A DNA stretch of 64,000 nt, taken from the NCBI GenBank assembly GCA_037783545.1, contig JBBELK010000460.1, forward strand, positions 167,158-231,157, written 5' to 3'. The notes below the pieces were generated by a model. That model saw only the letters and a list, made by a program, of their open reading frames with translations, was not told where the DNA came from and ran no database searches. The translations under genes and the position numbers were made by a program. Positions 47,828-61,802 of the stretch are shown piece after piece. Position 1 is the stretch's first letter. Each line of letters opens with the position of its first letter. This DNA is from Henricia sp. BOLD:AAB3569. Its lineage: Eukaryota > Echinodermata > Asteroidea > Spinulosida > Echinasteridae.

Positions 47828-50205
47828 CAGCCACGGTTTGCGTGAGAGCAGTCAGGAAGCCTCAACCCAGTTTTTTCTAAACTTTGAAATTTCTCTGCCA
47901 TTTCCCGGCGAAAGTCTGTCAATTTTTTTATGACAAGTGCGCAATATAGAGAGTTTAGGGCATGCAAAATTTGAAGTTCGTCGGAACATTTTTCAACCTC
48001 CAAATTTGCCGACGTTTGGACCACACTTTGACCAAATTGCCGAGCCAAACTGCGGTGCGTTAACGACAGTCCGAATGACTGAGCATGCGCACAACTCAGG
48101 AGTACCCCAAAGAGGTGTGTACAGACAGCCACGGTTTGCGTGAGAGCAGTCAGGAAGCCTCAACCCAGTTTTTTCTAAACTTTGAAATTTCTCTGCCATT
48201 TCCCGGCGAAAGTCTGTCAATTTTTTATGACAAGTGCGCAATATAGAGAGTTTAGGGCATGCAAAATGTGAAGTTCGTCGGAACATTTTTCGACCTCCAA
48301 ATTTGCCGACGTTTGGACCACACTTTGACCAAATTGCCGATCCAAACTGCGGTGCGTTAACGACAGTCCGAATGACTGAGCATGCTCACAACTCAGGAGT
48401 ACCCCAAAGAGGTGTGTACACACAGCCACGGTTTGCGTGAGAGCAGTCAGGAAGCCTCAACCCAGTTTTTTCTAAACTTTGAAATTTCTCTGCCATTTAC
48501 CGGCGAAAGTCTGTCATTTTTTTATGACAAGTGCGCAATATAGAGAGTTTAGGGCATGCAAAATTTGAAGTTCGTCGGAACATTTTTCGACCTCCAAATT
48601 TGCCGACGTTTGGACCACACTTTGACCAAATTGCCGAGCCAAACTGCGGTGCGTTAACGACAGTCCGAATGACTGAGCATGCGCACAACTCAGGAGTACC
48701 CCAGAGAGGTGTGTACAGACAGCCACGGTTTGCGTGAGAGCAGTCAGGAAGCCTCAACCCATTTTTTTCTAAACTTTGAAATTTCTCTGCCATTTCCGGC
48801 GAAAGTCTGTCAATTTTTTTATGACAAGTGCGCAATATAGAGAGTTGAGGGCATGCAAAATTTGAAGTTCGTCGGAACATTTTTCGACCTCCAAATTTGC
48901 CGACGTTTGGACCACACTTTGACCAAATTGCCGAGCCAAACTGCGGTGCGTTAACGACAGTCCGAATGACTGAGCATGCGCACAACTCAGGAGTACCCCA
49001 AAGAGGTGTGTACAGACAGCCACGGTTTGCGTGAGAGCAGTCAGGAAGCCTCAACCCAGTTTTTTCTAAACTTTGAAATTTCTCTGCCATTTCCCGGCGA
49101 AAGTCTGTCAATTTTTTTATGACAAGTGCGCAATATAGAGAGTTTAGGGCATGCAAAATTTGAAGTTCGTCGGAACATTTTTCAACCTCCAAATTTGCCG
49201 ACGTTTGGACCACACTTTGACCAAATTGCCGAGCCAAACTGCGGTGCGTTAACGACAGTCCGAATGACTGAGCATGCGCACAACTCAGGAGTACCCCAAA
49301 GAGGTGTGTACAGACAGCCACGGTTTGCGTGAGAGCAGTCAGGAAGCCTCAACCCAGTTTTTTCTAAACTTTGAAATTTCTCTGCCATTTCCCGGCGAAA
49401 GTCTGTCAATTTTTTATGACAAGTGCGCAATATAGAGAGTTTAGGGCATGCAAAATGTGAAGTTCGTCGGAACATTTTTCGACCTCCAAATTTGCCGACG
49501 TTTGGACCACACTTTGACCAAATTGCCGATCCAAACTGCGGTGCGTTAACGACAGTCCGAATGACTGAGCATGCTCACAACTCAGGAGTACCCCAAAGAG
49601 GTGTGTACACACAGCCACGGTTTGCGTGAGAGCAGTCAGGAATCCTCAACCCAGTTTTTTCTAAACTTTGAAATTTCTCTGCCATTTACCGGCGAAAGTC
49701 TGTCATTTTTTTATGACAAGTGCGCAATATAGAGAGTTTAGGGCATGCAAAATTTGAAGTTCGTCGGAACATTTTTCGACCTCCAAATTTGCCGACGTTT
49801 GGACCACACTTTGACCAAATTGCCGAGCCAAACTGCGGTGCGTTAACGACAGTCCGAATGACTGAGCATGCGCACAACTCAGGAGTACCACAAAGAGGTG
49901 TGTACAGACAGCCACGGTTTGCGTGAGAGCAGTCAGGAAGCCTCAACCCAGTTTTTTCTAAACTTTGAAATTTCTCTGCCATTTCCCGGCGAAAGTCTGT
50001 CAATTTTTTATGACAAGTGCGCAATATAGAGAGTTCAGGGCATGCAAAATTTGAAGTTCGTCGGAACATTTTTCGACCTCCAAATTTGCCGACGTTTGGA
50101 CCACACTTTGACCAAATTGCCGAGCCAAACTGCGGTGCGTTAACGACAGTCCGAATGACTGAGCATGCGCACAACTCAGGAGTACCCCAGAGAGGTGTGT
50201 ACAGA
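47828..50205 (+). repeat. 4-unit higher-order repeat, two copies of about 1,189 bp
   Basis: Copies start at 47828 and 49017. The order is: ttcaacctcc with 7-T; gcaaaatgtgaag with gccgatcc, gcatgctcac and tacacacagcc; tttaccgg with gtcattttttt; then a less alike fourth unit (gttgaggg with a C deletion in copy 1, gttcaggg with ccccagagag in copy 2). Several rare changes in the second unit are shared exactly. Confidence 0.85.
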
Positions 50206-50503
50206 CAGCCACGGTTTGCGTGAGAGCAGTCAGGAAGCCTCAACCCATTTTTTTCTAAACTTTGAAATTTCTCTGCCATTTCCCGGCGAAAGTCTGTCAA
50301 TTTTGTATGACAAGTGCGCAATATAGAGAGTTTAGGGCATGCAAAATTTGAAGTTCGTCGGAACATTTTTCGACCTCCAAATTTGCCGACGTTTGGACCA
50401 CACTTTGACCAAATTGCCGAGCCAAACTGCGGTGCGTTAACGACAGTCCGAATGACTGAGCATGCGCACAACTCAGGAGTACCCCAAAGAGGTGTGTACA
50501 GAC
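49870..50503 (+). repeat. Block shared with about 53150-53775
   Basis: The ordered marks agtaccacaaag, gttcaggg with ccccagagag, and gtatgac recur at an offset of about 3,271 bp (11 units plus 4-5 bp). The units left of this block differ (tttaccgg is present only on the left), so the match starts inside a unit. Confidence 0.7.
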
Positions 50504-51396
50504 AGCCACGGTTTGCGTGAGAGCAGTCAGGAAGCCTCAACCCAGTTTTTTCTAAACTTTGAAATTTCTCTGCCATTTCCCGGCGAAAGTCTGTCAATTT
50601 TTTTATGACAAGTGCGCAATATAGAGAGTTTAGGGCATGCAAAATTTGAAGTTCGTCGGAACATTTTTCAACCTCCAAATTTGCCGACGTTTGGACCACA
50701 CTTTGACCAAATTGCCGAGCCAAACTGCGGTGCGTTAACGACAGTCCGAATGACTGAGCATGCGCACAACTCAGGAGTACCCCAAAGAGGTGTGTACAGA
50801 CAGCCACGGTTTGCGTGAGAGCAGTCAGGAAGCCTCAACCCATTTTTTTCTAAACTTTGAAATTTCTCTGCCATTTCCCGGCGAAAGTCTGTCAATTTTT
50901 TTATGACAAGTGCGCAATATAGAGAGTTTAGGGCATGCAAAATTTGAAGTTCGTCGGAACATTTTTCGACCTCCAAATTTGCCGACGTTTGGACCACACT
51001 TTGACCAAATTGCCGAGCCAAACTGCGGTGCGTTAACGACAGTCCGAATGACTGAGCATGCGCACAACTCAGGAGTACCCCAAAGAGGTGTGTACAGACA
51101 GCCACGGTTTGCGTGAGAGCAGTCAGGAAGCCTCAACCCAGTTTTTTCTAAACTTTGAAATTTCTCTGCCATTTCCCGGCGAAAGTCTGTCAATTTTTTT
51201 ATGACAAGTGCGCAATATAGAGAGTTTAGGGCATGCAAAATTTGAAGTTCGTCGGAACATTTTTCGACCTCCAAATTTGCCGACGTTTGGACCACACTTT
51301 GACCAAATTGCCGAGCCAAACTGCGGTGCGTTAACGACAGTCCGAATGACTGAGCATGCGCACAACTCAGGAGTACCCCAAAGAGGTGTGTACAGA

Positions 51397-52287
51397 CAGC
51401 CACGGTTTGCGTGAGAGCAGTCAGGAAGCCTCAACCCAGTTTTTTCTCAACTTTGAAATTTCTCTGCCATTTCCCGGCGAAAGTCTGTCAATTTTGTATG
51501 ACAAGTGCGCAATATAGAGAGTTTAGGGCATGCAAAATTTGAAGTTCGTCGGAACATTTTTCGACCTCCAAATTTGCCGACGTTTGGACCACACTTTGAC
51601 CAAATTGCCGAGCCAAACTGCGGTGCGTTAACGACAGTCCGAATGACTGAGCATGCGCACAACTCAGGAGTACCCCAGAGAGGTGTGTACAGACAGCCAC
51701 GGTTTGCGTGAGAGCAGTCAGGAAGCCTCAACCCAGTTTTTTCTAAACTTTGAAATTTCTCTGCCATTTCCCGGCGAAAGTCTGTCAATTTTGTATGACA
51801 AGTGCGCAATATAGAGAGTTTAGGGCATGCAAAATTTGAAGTTCGTCGGAACATTTTTCGACCTCCAAATTTGCCGACGTTTGGACCACACTTTGACCAA
51901 ATTGCCGAGCCAAACTGCGGTGCGTTAACGACAGTCCGAATGACTGAGCATGCGCACAACTCAGGAGTACCCCAAAGAGGTGTGTACAGACAGCCACGGT
52001 TTGCGTGAGAGCAGTCAGGAAGCCTCAACCCAGTTTTTTCTAAACTTTGAAATTTCTCTTCCATTTCCCGGCGAAAGTCTGTCAATTTTTTATGACAAGT
52101 GCGCAATATAGAGAGTTTAGGGCATGCAAAATTTGAAGTTCGTCGGAACATTTTTCGACCTCCAAATTTGCCGACGTTTGGACCACACTTTGACCAAATT
52201 GCCGAGCCAAACTGCGGTGCGTTAACGACAGTCCGAATGACTGAGCATGCGCACAACTCAGGAGTACCCCAAAGAGGTGTGTACAGA
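51397..52287 (+). repeat. 3-unit block shared with 54370-55261
   Basis: The ordered marks tttttctcaac with gtatgac and ccccagagag, then gtatgac, then ctcttccatt recur at an offset of 2,974 bp (10 units plus 4 bp). The right copy has an added C (aaccccag at about 54411) and gacagtcagaat. Confidence 0.75.
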
Positions 52288-55200
52288 CAGCCACGGTTTG
52301 CGTGAGAGCAGTCAGGAAGCCTCAACCCAGTTTTTTTCAAACTTTGAAATTTCTCTGCCATTTCCCGGCGAAAGTCTGTCAATTTTTTATGACAAGTGCG
52401 CAATATAGAGAGTTGAGGGCATGCAAAATTTGAAGTTCGTCGGAACATTTTTCGACCTCCAAATTTGCCGACGTTTGGACCACACTTTGACCAAATTGCC
52501 GAGCCAAACTGCGGTGCGTTAACGACAGTCCGAATGACTGAGCATGCGCACAACTCAGGAGTACCCCAAAGAGGTGTGTACAGACAGCCACGGTTTGCGT
52601 GAGAGCAGTCAGGAAGCCTCAACCCAGTTTTTTCTAAACTTTGAAATTTCTCTGCCATTTCCCGGCGAAAGTCTGTCAATTTTTTTATGACAAGTGCGCA
52701 ATATAGAGAGTTTAGGGCATGCAAAATTTGAAGTTCGTTGGAACATTTTTCGACCTCCAAATTTGCCGACGTTTGGACCACACTTTGACCAAATTGCCGA
52801 GCCAAACTGCGGTGCGTTAACGACAGTCCGAATGACTGAGCATGCGCACAACTCAGGAGTACCCCAAAGAGGTGTTTACAGACAGCCACGGTTTGCGTGA
52901 GAGCAGTCAGGAAGCCTCAACCCAGTTTTTTCTAAACTTTGAAATTTCTCTGCCATTTCCCGGCGAAAGTCTGTCAATTTTTTATGACAAGTGCGCAATA
53001 TAGAGAGTTTAGGGCATGCAAAATTTGAAGTTCGTCGGAACATTTTTCGACCTCCAAATTTGCCGACGTTTGGACCACACTTTGACCAAATTGCCGAGCC
53101 AAACTGCGGTGCGTTAACGACAGTCCGAATGACTGAGCATGCGCACAACTCAGGAGTACCACAAAGAGGTGTGTACAGACAGCCACGGTTTGCGTGAGAG
53201 CAGTCAGGAAGCCTCAACCCAGTTTTTTTCTAAACTTTGAAATTTCTCTGCCATTTCCCGGCGAAAGTCTGTCAATTTTTTATGACAAGTGCGCAATATA
53301 GAGAGTTCAGGGCATGCAAAATTTGAAGTTCGTCGGAACATTTTTCGACCTCCAAATTTGCCGACGTTTGGACCACACTTTGACCAAATTGCCGAGCCAA
53401 ACTGCGGTGCGTTAACGACAGTCCGAATGACTGAGCATGCGCACAACTCAGGAGTACCCCAGAGAGGTGTGTACAGACAGCCACGGTTTGCGTGAGAGCA
53501 GTCAGGAAGCCTCAACCCAGTTTTTTCTAAACTTTGAAATTTCTCTGCCATTTCCCGGCGAAAGTCTGTCAATTTTGTATGACAAGTGCGCAATATAGAG
53601 AGTTTAGGGCATGCAAAATTTGAAGTTCGTCGGAACATTTTTCGACCTCCAAATTTGCCGACGTTTGGACCACACTTTGACCAAATTGCCGAGCCAAACT
53701 GCGGTGCGTTAACGACAGTCCGAATGACTGAGCATGCGCACAACTCAGGAGTACCCCAAAGAGGTGTGTACAGACAGCCACGGTTTGCGTGAGAGCAGTC
53801 AGGAAGCCTCAACCCAGTTTTTTCTAAACTTTGAAATTTCTCTGCCATTTCCCGGCGAAAGTCTGTCAATTTTTTTATGACAAGTGCGCAATATAGAGAG
53901 TTTAGGGCATGCAAAATTTGAAGTTCGTCGGAACATTTTTCGACCTCCAAATTTGCCGACGTTTGGACCACACTTTGACCAAATTGCCGAGCCAAACTGC
54001 GGTGCGTTAACGACAATCCGAATGACTGAGCATGCGCACAACTCAGGAGTACCCCAAAGAGGTGTGTACAGACAGCCACGGTTTGCGTGAGAGCAGTCAG
54101 GAAGCCTCAACCCAGTTTTTTCTAAACTTTGAAATTTCTCTGCCATTTCCCGGCGAAAGTGTGTCAATTTTTTATGACAAGTGCGCAATATAGAGAGTTT
54201 AGGGCATGCAAAATTTGAAGTTCGTCGGAACATTTTTCGACCTCCAAATTTGCCGACGTTTGGACCACACTTTGACCAAATTGCCGAGCCAAACTGCGGT
54301 GCGTTAACGACAGTCCGAATGACTGAGCATGCGCACAACTCAGGAGTACCCCAAAGAGGTGTGTACAGACAGCCACGGTTTGCGTGAGAGCAGTCAGGAA
54401 GCCTCAACCCCAGTTTTTTCTCAACTTTGAAATTTCTCTGCCATTTCCCGGCGAAAGTCTGTCAATTTTGTATGACAAGTGCGCAATATAGAGAGTTTAG
54501 GGCATGCAAAATTTGAAGTTCGTCGGAACATTTTTCGACCTCCAAATTTGCCGACGTTTGGACCACACTTTGACCAAATTGCCGAGCCAAACTGCGGTGC
54601 GTTAACGACAGTCAGAATGACTGAGCATGCGCACAACTCAGGAGTACCCCAGAGAGGTGTGTACAGACAGCCACGGTTTGCGTGAGAGCAGTCAGGAAGC
54701 CTCAACCCAGTTTTTTCTAAACTTTGAAATTTCTCTGCCATTTCCCGGCGAAAGTCTGTCAATTTTGTATGACAAGTGCGCAATATAGAGAGTTTAGGGC
54801 ATGCAAAATTTGAAGTTCGTCGGAACATTTTTCGACCTCCAAATTTGCCGACGTTTGGACCACACTTTGACCAAATTGCCGAGCCAAACTGCGGTGCGTT
54901 AACGACAGTCCGAATGACTGAGCATGCGCACAACTCAGGAGTACCCCAAAGAGGTGTGTACAGACAGCCACGGTTTGCGTGAGAGCAGTCAGGAAGCCTC
55001 AACCCAGTTTTTTCTAAACTTTGAAATTTCTCTTCCATTTCCCGGCGAAAGTCTGTCAATTTTTTATGACAAGTGCGCAATATAGAGAGTTTAGGGCATG
55101 CAAAATTTGAAGTTCGTCGGAACATTTTTCGACCTCCAAATTTGCCGACGTTTGGACCACACTTTGACCAAATTGCCGAGCCAAACTGCGGTGCGTTAAC

Positions 55201-58200
55201 GACAGTCCGAATGACTGAGCATGCGCACAACTCAGGAGTACCCCAAAGAGGTGTGTACAGACAGCCACGGTTTGCGTGAGAGCAGTCAGGAAGCCTCAAC
55301 CCAGTTTTTTCTAAACTTTGAAATTTCTCTGCCATTTCCCGGCGAAAGTCTGTCAATTTTTTATGACAAGTGCGCAATATAGAGAGTTTAGGGCATGCAA
55401 AATTTGAAGTTCGTCGGAACATTTTTCGACCTCCAAATTTGCCGACGTTTGGACCACACTTTGACCAAATTGCCGAGCCAAACTGCGGTGCGTTAACGAC
55501 AGTCCGAATGACTGAGCATGCGCACAACTCAGGAGTACCCCAAAGAGGTGTGTACAGACAGCCACGGTTTGCGTGAGAGCAGTCAGGAAGCCTCAACCCA
55601 GTTTTTTCTAAACTTTGAAATTTCTCTGCCATTTCCCGGCGAAAGTCTGTCAATTTTTTATGACAAGTGCGCAATATAGAGAGTTTAGGGCATGCAAAAT
55701 TTGAAGTTCGTCGGAACATTTTTCGACCTCCAAATTTGCCGACGTTTGGACCACACTTTGACCAAATTGCCGAGCCAAACTGCGGTGCGTTAACGACAGT
55801 CCGAATGACTGAGCATGCGCACAACTCAGGAGTACCCCAAAGAGGTGTGTACAGACAGCCACGGTTTGCGTGAGAGCAGTCAGGAAGCCTCAACCCAGTT
55901 TTTTCTAAACTTTGAAATTTCTCTGCCATTTCCCGGCGAAAGTCTGTCCATTTTTTATGACAAGTGCGCAATATAGAGAGTTTAGGGCATGCAAAATTTG
56001 AAGTTCGTCGGAACATTTTTCGACCTCCAAATTTGCCGACGTTTGGACCACACTTTGACCAAATTGCCGAGCCAAACTGCGGTGCGTTAACGACAGTCCG
56101 AATGACTGAGCATGCGCACAACTCAGGAGTACCCCCAAAGAGGTGTGTACAGACAGCCACGGTTTGCGTGAGAGCAGTCAGGAAGCCTCAACCCAGTTTT
56201 TTCTAAACTTTGAAATTTCTCTGCCATTTCCCGGCGAAAGTCTGTCAATTTTTTATGACAAGTGCGCAATATAGAGAGTTTAGGGCATGCAAAATTTGAA
56301 GTTCGTCGGAACATTTTTCGACCTCCAAATTTGCCGACGTTTGGACCACACTTTGACCAAATTGCCGAGCCAAACTGCGGTGCGTTAACGACAGTCAGAA
56401 TGACTGAGCATGCGCACAACTCAGGAGTACCCCAAAGAGGTGTGTACAGACAGCCACGGTTTGCGTGAGAGCAGTCAGGAAGCCTCAACCCAGTTTTTTC
56501 TAAACTTTGAAATTTCTCTGCCATTTCCCGGCGAAAGTCTGTCAATTTTTTATGACAAGTGCGCAATATAGAGAGTTTAGGGCATGCAAAATTTGAAGTT
56601 CGTCGGAACATTTTTCGACCTCCAAATTTGCCGACGTTTGGACCACACTTTGACCAAATTGCCGAGCCAAACTGCGGTGCGTTAACGACAGTCCGAATGA
56701 CTGAGCATGCGCACAACTCAGGAGTACCCCAAAGAGGTGTGTACAGACAGCCACGGTTTGAGTGAGAGCAGTCAGGAAGCCTCAACCCAGTTTTTTTCTA
56801 AACTTTGAAATTTCTCTGCCATTTCCCGGCGAAAGTCTGTCAATTTTTTTATGACAAGTGCGCAATATAGAGAGTTTAGGGCATGCAAAATTTGAAGTTC
56901 GTCGGAACATTTTTCGACCTCCAAATTTGCCGACGTTTGGACCACACTTTGACCAAATTGCCGAGCCAAACTGCGGTGCGTTAACGACAGTCCGAATGAC
57001 TGAGCATGCGCACAACTCAGGAGTACCCCAAAGAGGTGTGTACAGACAGCCACGGTTTGCGTGAGAGCAGTCAGGAAGCCTCAACCCAGTTTTTTCTAAA
57101 CTTTGAAATTTCTCTGCCATTTCCCGGCGAAAGTCTGTCAATTTTTGATGACAAGTGCGCAATATAGAGAGTTTAGGGCATGCAAAATTTGAAGTTCGTC
57201 GGAACATTTTTCGACCTCCAAATTTGCCGACGTTTGGACCACACTTTGACCAAATTGCCGAGCCAAACTGCGGTGCGTTAACGACAGTCCGAATGACTGA
57301 GCATGCGCACAACTCAGGAGTACCCCAAAGAGGTGTGTACAGACAGCCACGGTTTGCGTGAGAGCAGTCAGGAAGCCTCAACCCAGTTTTTTCTAAACTT
57401 TGAAATTTCTCTGCCATTTCCCGGCGAAAGTCTGTCAATTTTTTATGACAAGTGCGCAATATAGAGAGTTTAGGGCATGCAAAATTTGAAGTTCGTCGGA
57501 ACATTTTTCGACCTCCAAATTTGCCGACGTTTGGACCACACTTTGACCAAATTGCCGAGCCAAACTGCGGTGCGTTAACGACAGTCCGAATGACTGAGCA
57601 TGCGCACAACTCAGGAGTACCCCAAAGAGGTGTGTACAGACAGCCACGGTTTGCGTGAGAGCAGTCAGGAAGCCTCAACCCAGTTTTTTCTAAACTTTGA
57701 AATTTCTCTGCCATTTCCCGGCGAAAGTCTGTCAATTTTTTATGACAAGTGCGCAATATAGAGAGTTTAGGGCATGCAAAATTTGAAGTTCGTCGGAACA
57801 TTTTTCGACCTCCAAATTTGCCGACGTTTGGACCACACTTTGACCAAATTGCCGAGCCAAACTGCGGTGCGTTAACGACAGTCCGAATGACTGAGCATGC
57901 GCACAACTCAGGAGTACCCCAAAGAGGTGTGTACAGACAGCCACGGTTTGCGTGAGAGCAGTCAGGAAGCCTCAACCCAGTTTTTTCTAAACTTTGAAAT
58001 TTCTCTGCCATTTCCCGGCGAAAGTCTGTCATTTTTTTATGACAAGTGCGCAATATAGAGAGTTTAGGGCATGCAAAATTTGAAGTTCGTCGGAACATTT
58101 TTCGACCTCCAAATTTGCCGACGTTTGGACCACACTTTGACCAAATTGCCGAGCCAAACTGCGGTGCGTTAACGACAGTCCGAATGACTGAGCATGCGCA

Positions 58201-61200
58201 CAACTCAGGAGTACCCCAAAGAGGTGTGTACAGACAGCCACGGTTTGCGTGAGAGCAGTCAGGAAGCCTCAACCCAGTTTTTTCTAAACTTTGAAATTTC
58301 TCTGCCATTTCCCGGCGAAAGTCTGTCAATTTTTTATGACAAGTGCGCAATATAGAGAGTTTAGGGCATGCAAAATTTGAAGTTCGTCGGAACATTTTTC
58401 GACCTCCAAATTTGCCGACGTTTGGACCACACTTTGACCAAATTGCCGAGCCAAACTGCGGTGCGTTAACGACAGTCCGAATGACTGAGCATGCGCACAA
58501 CTCAGGAGTACCCCAAAGAGGTGTGTACAGACAGCCACGGTTTGCGTGAGAGCAGTCAGGAAGCCTCAACCCAGTTTTTTCTAAACTTTGAAATTTCTCT
58601 GCCATTTCCCGGCGAAAGTCTGTCAATTTTTTATGACAAGTGCGCAATATAGAAAGTTTAGGGCATGCAAAATTTGAAGTTCGTCGGAACATTTTTCGAC
58701 CTCCAAATTTGCCGACGTTTGGACCACACTTTGACCAAATTGCCGAGCCAAACTGCGGTGCGTTAACGACAGTCCGAATGACTGAGCATGCGCACAACTC
58801 AGGAGTACCCCAAAGAGGTGTGTACAGACAGCCACGGTTTGCGTGAGAGCAGTCAGGAAGCCTCAACCCAGTTTTTTCTAAACTTTGAAATTTCTCTGCC
58901 ATTTCCCGGCGAAAGTCTGTCAATTTTTCATGACAAGTGCGCAATATAGAGAGTTTAGGGCATGCAAAATTTGAAGTTCGTCGGAACATTTTTCGACCTC
59001 CAAATTTGCCGACGTTTGGACCACACTTTGACCAAATTGCCGAGCCAAACTGCGGTGCGTTAACGACAGTCCGAATGACTGAGCATGCGCACAACTCAGG
59101 AGTACCCCAAAGAGGTGTGTACAGACAGCCACGGTTTGCGTGAGAGCAGTCAGGAAGCCTCAACCCAGTTTTTTCTAAACTTTGAAATTTCTCTGCCATT
59201 TCCCGGCGAAAGTCTGTCATTTTTTTATGACAAGTGCGCAATATAGAGAGTTTAGGGCATGCAAAATTTGAAGTTCGTCGGAACATTTTTCGACCTCCAA
59301 ATTTGCCGACGTTTGGACCACACTTTGACCAAATTGCCGAGCCAAACTGCGGTGCGTTAACGACAGTCCGAATGACTGAGCATGCGCACAACTCAGGAGT
59401 ACCCCAAAGAGGTGTGTACAGACAGCCACGGTTTGCGTGAGAGCAGTCAGGAAGCCTCAACCCAGTTTTTTTCTAAACTTTGAAATTTCTCTGCCATTTC
59501 CCGGCGAAAGTCTGTCAATTTTTTATGACAAGTGCGCAATATAGAGAGTTTAGGGCATGCAAAATTTGAAGTTCGTCGGAACATTTTTCGACCTCCAAAT
59601 TTGCCGACGTTTGGACCACACTTTGACCAAATTGCCGAGCCAAACTGCGGTGCGTTAACGACAGTCCGAATGACTGAGCATGCGCACAACTCAGGAGTAC
59701 CCCAAAGAGGTGTGTACAGACAGCCACGGTTTGCGTGAGAGCAGTCAGGAAGCCTCAACCCAGTTTTTTCTAAACTTTGAAATTTATCTGCCATTTCCCG
59801 GCGAAAGTCTGTCAATTTTTTATGACAAGTGCGCAATATAGAGAGTTTAGGGCATGCAAAATTTGAAGTTCGTCGGAACATTTTTCGACCTCCAAATTTG
59901 CCGACGTTTGGACCACACTTTGACCAAATTGCCGAGCCAAACTGCGGTGCGTTAACGACAGTCCGAATGACTGAGCATGCGCACAACTCAGGAGTACCCC
60001 AAAGAGGTGTGTACAGACAGCCACGGTTTGCGTGAGAGCGGTCAGGAAGCCTCAACCCAGTTTTTTTCTAAACTTTGAAATTTCTCTGCCATTTCCCGGC
60101 GAAAGTCTGTCAATTTTTGATGACAAGTGCGCAATATAGAGAGTTTAGGGCATGCAAAATTTGAAGTTCGTCGGAACATTTTTCGACCTCCAAATTTGCC
60201 GACGTTTGGACCACACTTTGACCAAATTGCCGAGCCAAACTGCGGTGCGTTAACGACAGTCCGAATGACTGAGCATGCGCACAACTCAGGAGTACCCCAA
60301 AGAGGTGTGTACAGACAGCCACGGTTTGCGTGAGAGCGGTCATGAAGCCTCAACCCAGTTTTTTTCTAAACTTTGAAATTTCTCTGCCATTTCCCGGCGA
60401 AAGTCTGTCAATTTTTTATGACAAGTGCGCAATATAGAGAGTTTAGGGCATGCAAAATTTGAAGTTCGTCGGAACATTTTTCGACCTCCAAATTTGCCGA
60501 CGTTTGGACCACACTTTGACCAAATTGCCGAGCCAAACTGCGGTGCGTTAACGACAGTCCGAATGACTGAGCATGCGCACAACTCAGGAGTACCCCAAAG
60601 AGGTGTGTACAGACAGCCACGGTTTGCGTGAGAGCAGTCAGGAAGCCTCAACCCAGTTTTTTCTAAACTTTGAAATTTCTCTGCCATTTCCCGGCGAAAG
60701 TCTGTCAATTTTGTTATGACAAGTGCGCAATATAGAGAGTTTAGGGCATGCAAAATTTGAAGTTCGTCGGAACATTTTTCGACCTCCAATTTTGCCGACG
60801 TTTGGACCACACTTTGACCAAATTGCCGAGCCAAACTGCGGTGCGTTAACGACAGTCCGAATGACTGAGCATGCGCACAACTCAGGAGTACCCCAAAGAG
60901 GTGTGTACAGACAGCCACGGTTTGCGTGAGAGCAGTCAGGAAGCCTCAACCCAGTTTTTTCTAAACTTTGAAATTTCTCTTCCATTTCCCGGCGAAAGTC
61001 TGTCAATTTTTTATGACAAGTGCGCAATATAGAGAGTTTAGGGCATGCAAAATTTGAAGTTCGTAGGAACATTTTTCGACCTCCAAATTTGCCGACGTTT
61101 GGACCACACTTTGACCAAATTGCCGAGCCAAACTGCGGTGTGTTAACGACAGTCCGAATGACTGAGCATGCGCACAACTCAGGAGTACCCCAAAGAGGTG

Positions 61201-61802
61201 TGTACAGACAGCCACGGTTTGCGTGAGAGCAGTCAGGAAGCCTCAACCCAGTTTTTTCTAAACTTTGAAATTTATCTTCCATTTCCCGGCGAAAGTCTGT
61301 CAATTTTTTATGACAAGTGCGCAATATAGAGAGTTTAGGGCATGCAAAATTTGAAGTTCGTCGGAACATTTTTCGACCTCCAAATTTGCCGACGTTTGGA
61401 CCACACTTTGACCAAATTGCCGAGCCAAACTGCGGTGCGTTAACGACAGTCCGAATGACTGAGCATGCGCACAACTCAGGAGTACCCCAAAGAGGTGTGT
61501 ACAGACAGCCACGGTTTGCGTGAGAGCAGTCAGGAAGCCTCAACCCAGTTTTTTCTAAACTTTGAAATTTCTCTGCCATTTCCCGGCGAAAGTCTGTCAA
61601 TTTTTTATGACAAGTGCGCAATATAGAAAGTTTAGGGCATGCAAAATTTGAAGTTCGTCGGAACATTTTTCGACCTCCAAATTTGCCGACGTTTGGACCA
61701 CACTTTGACCAAATTGCCGAGCCAAACTGCGGTGCGTTAACGACAGTCCGAATGACTGAGCATGCGCACAACTCAGGAGTACCCCAAAGAGGTGTGTACA
61801 GA

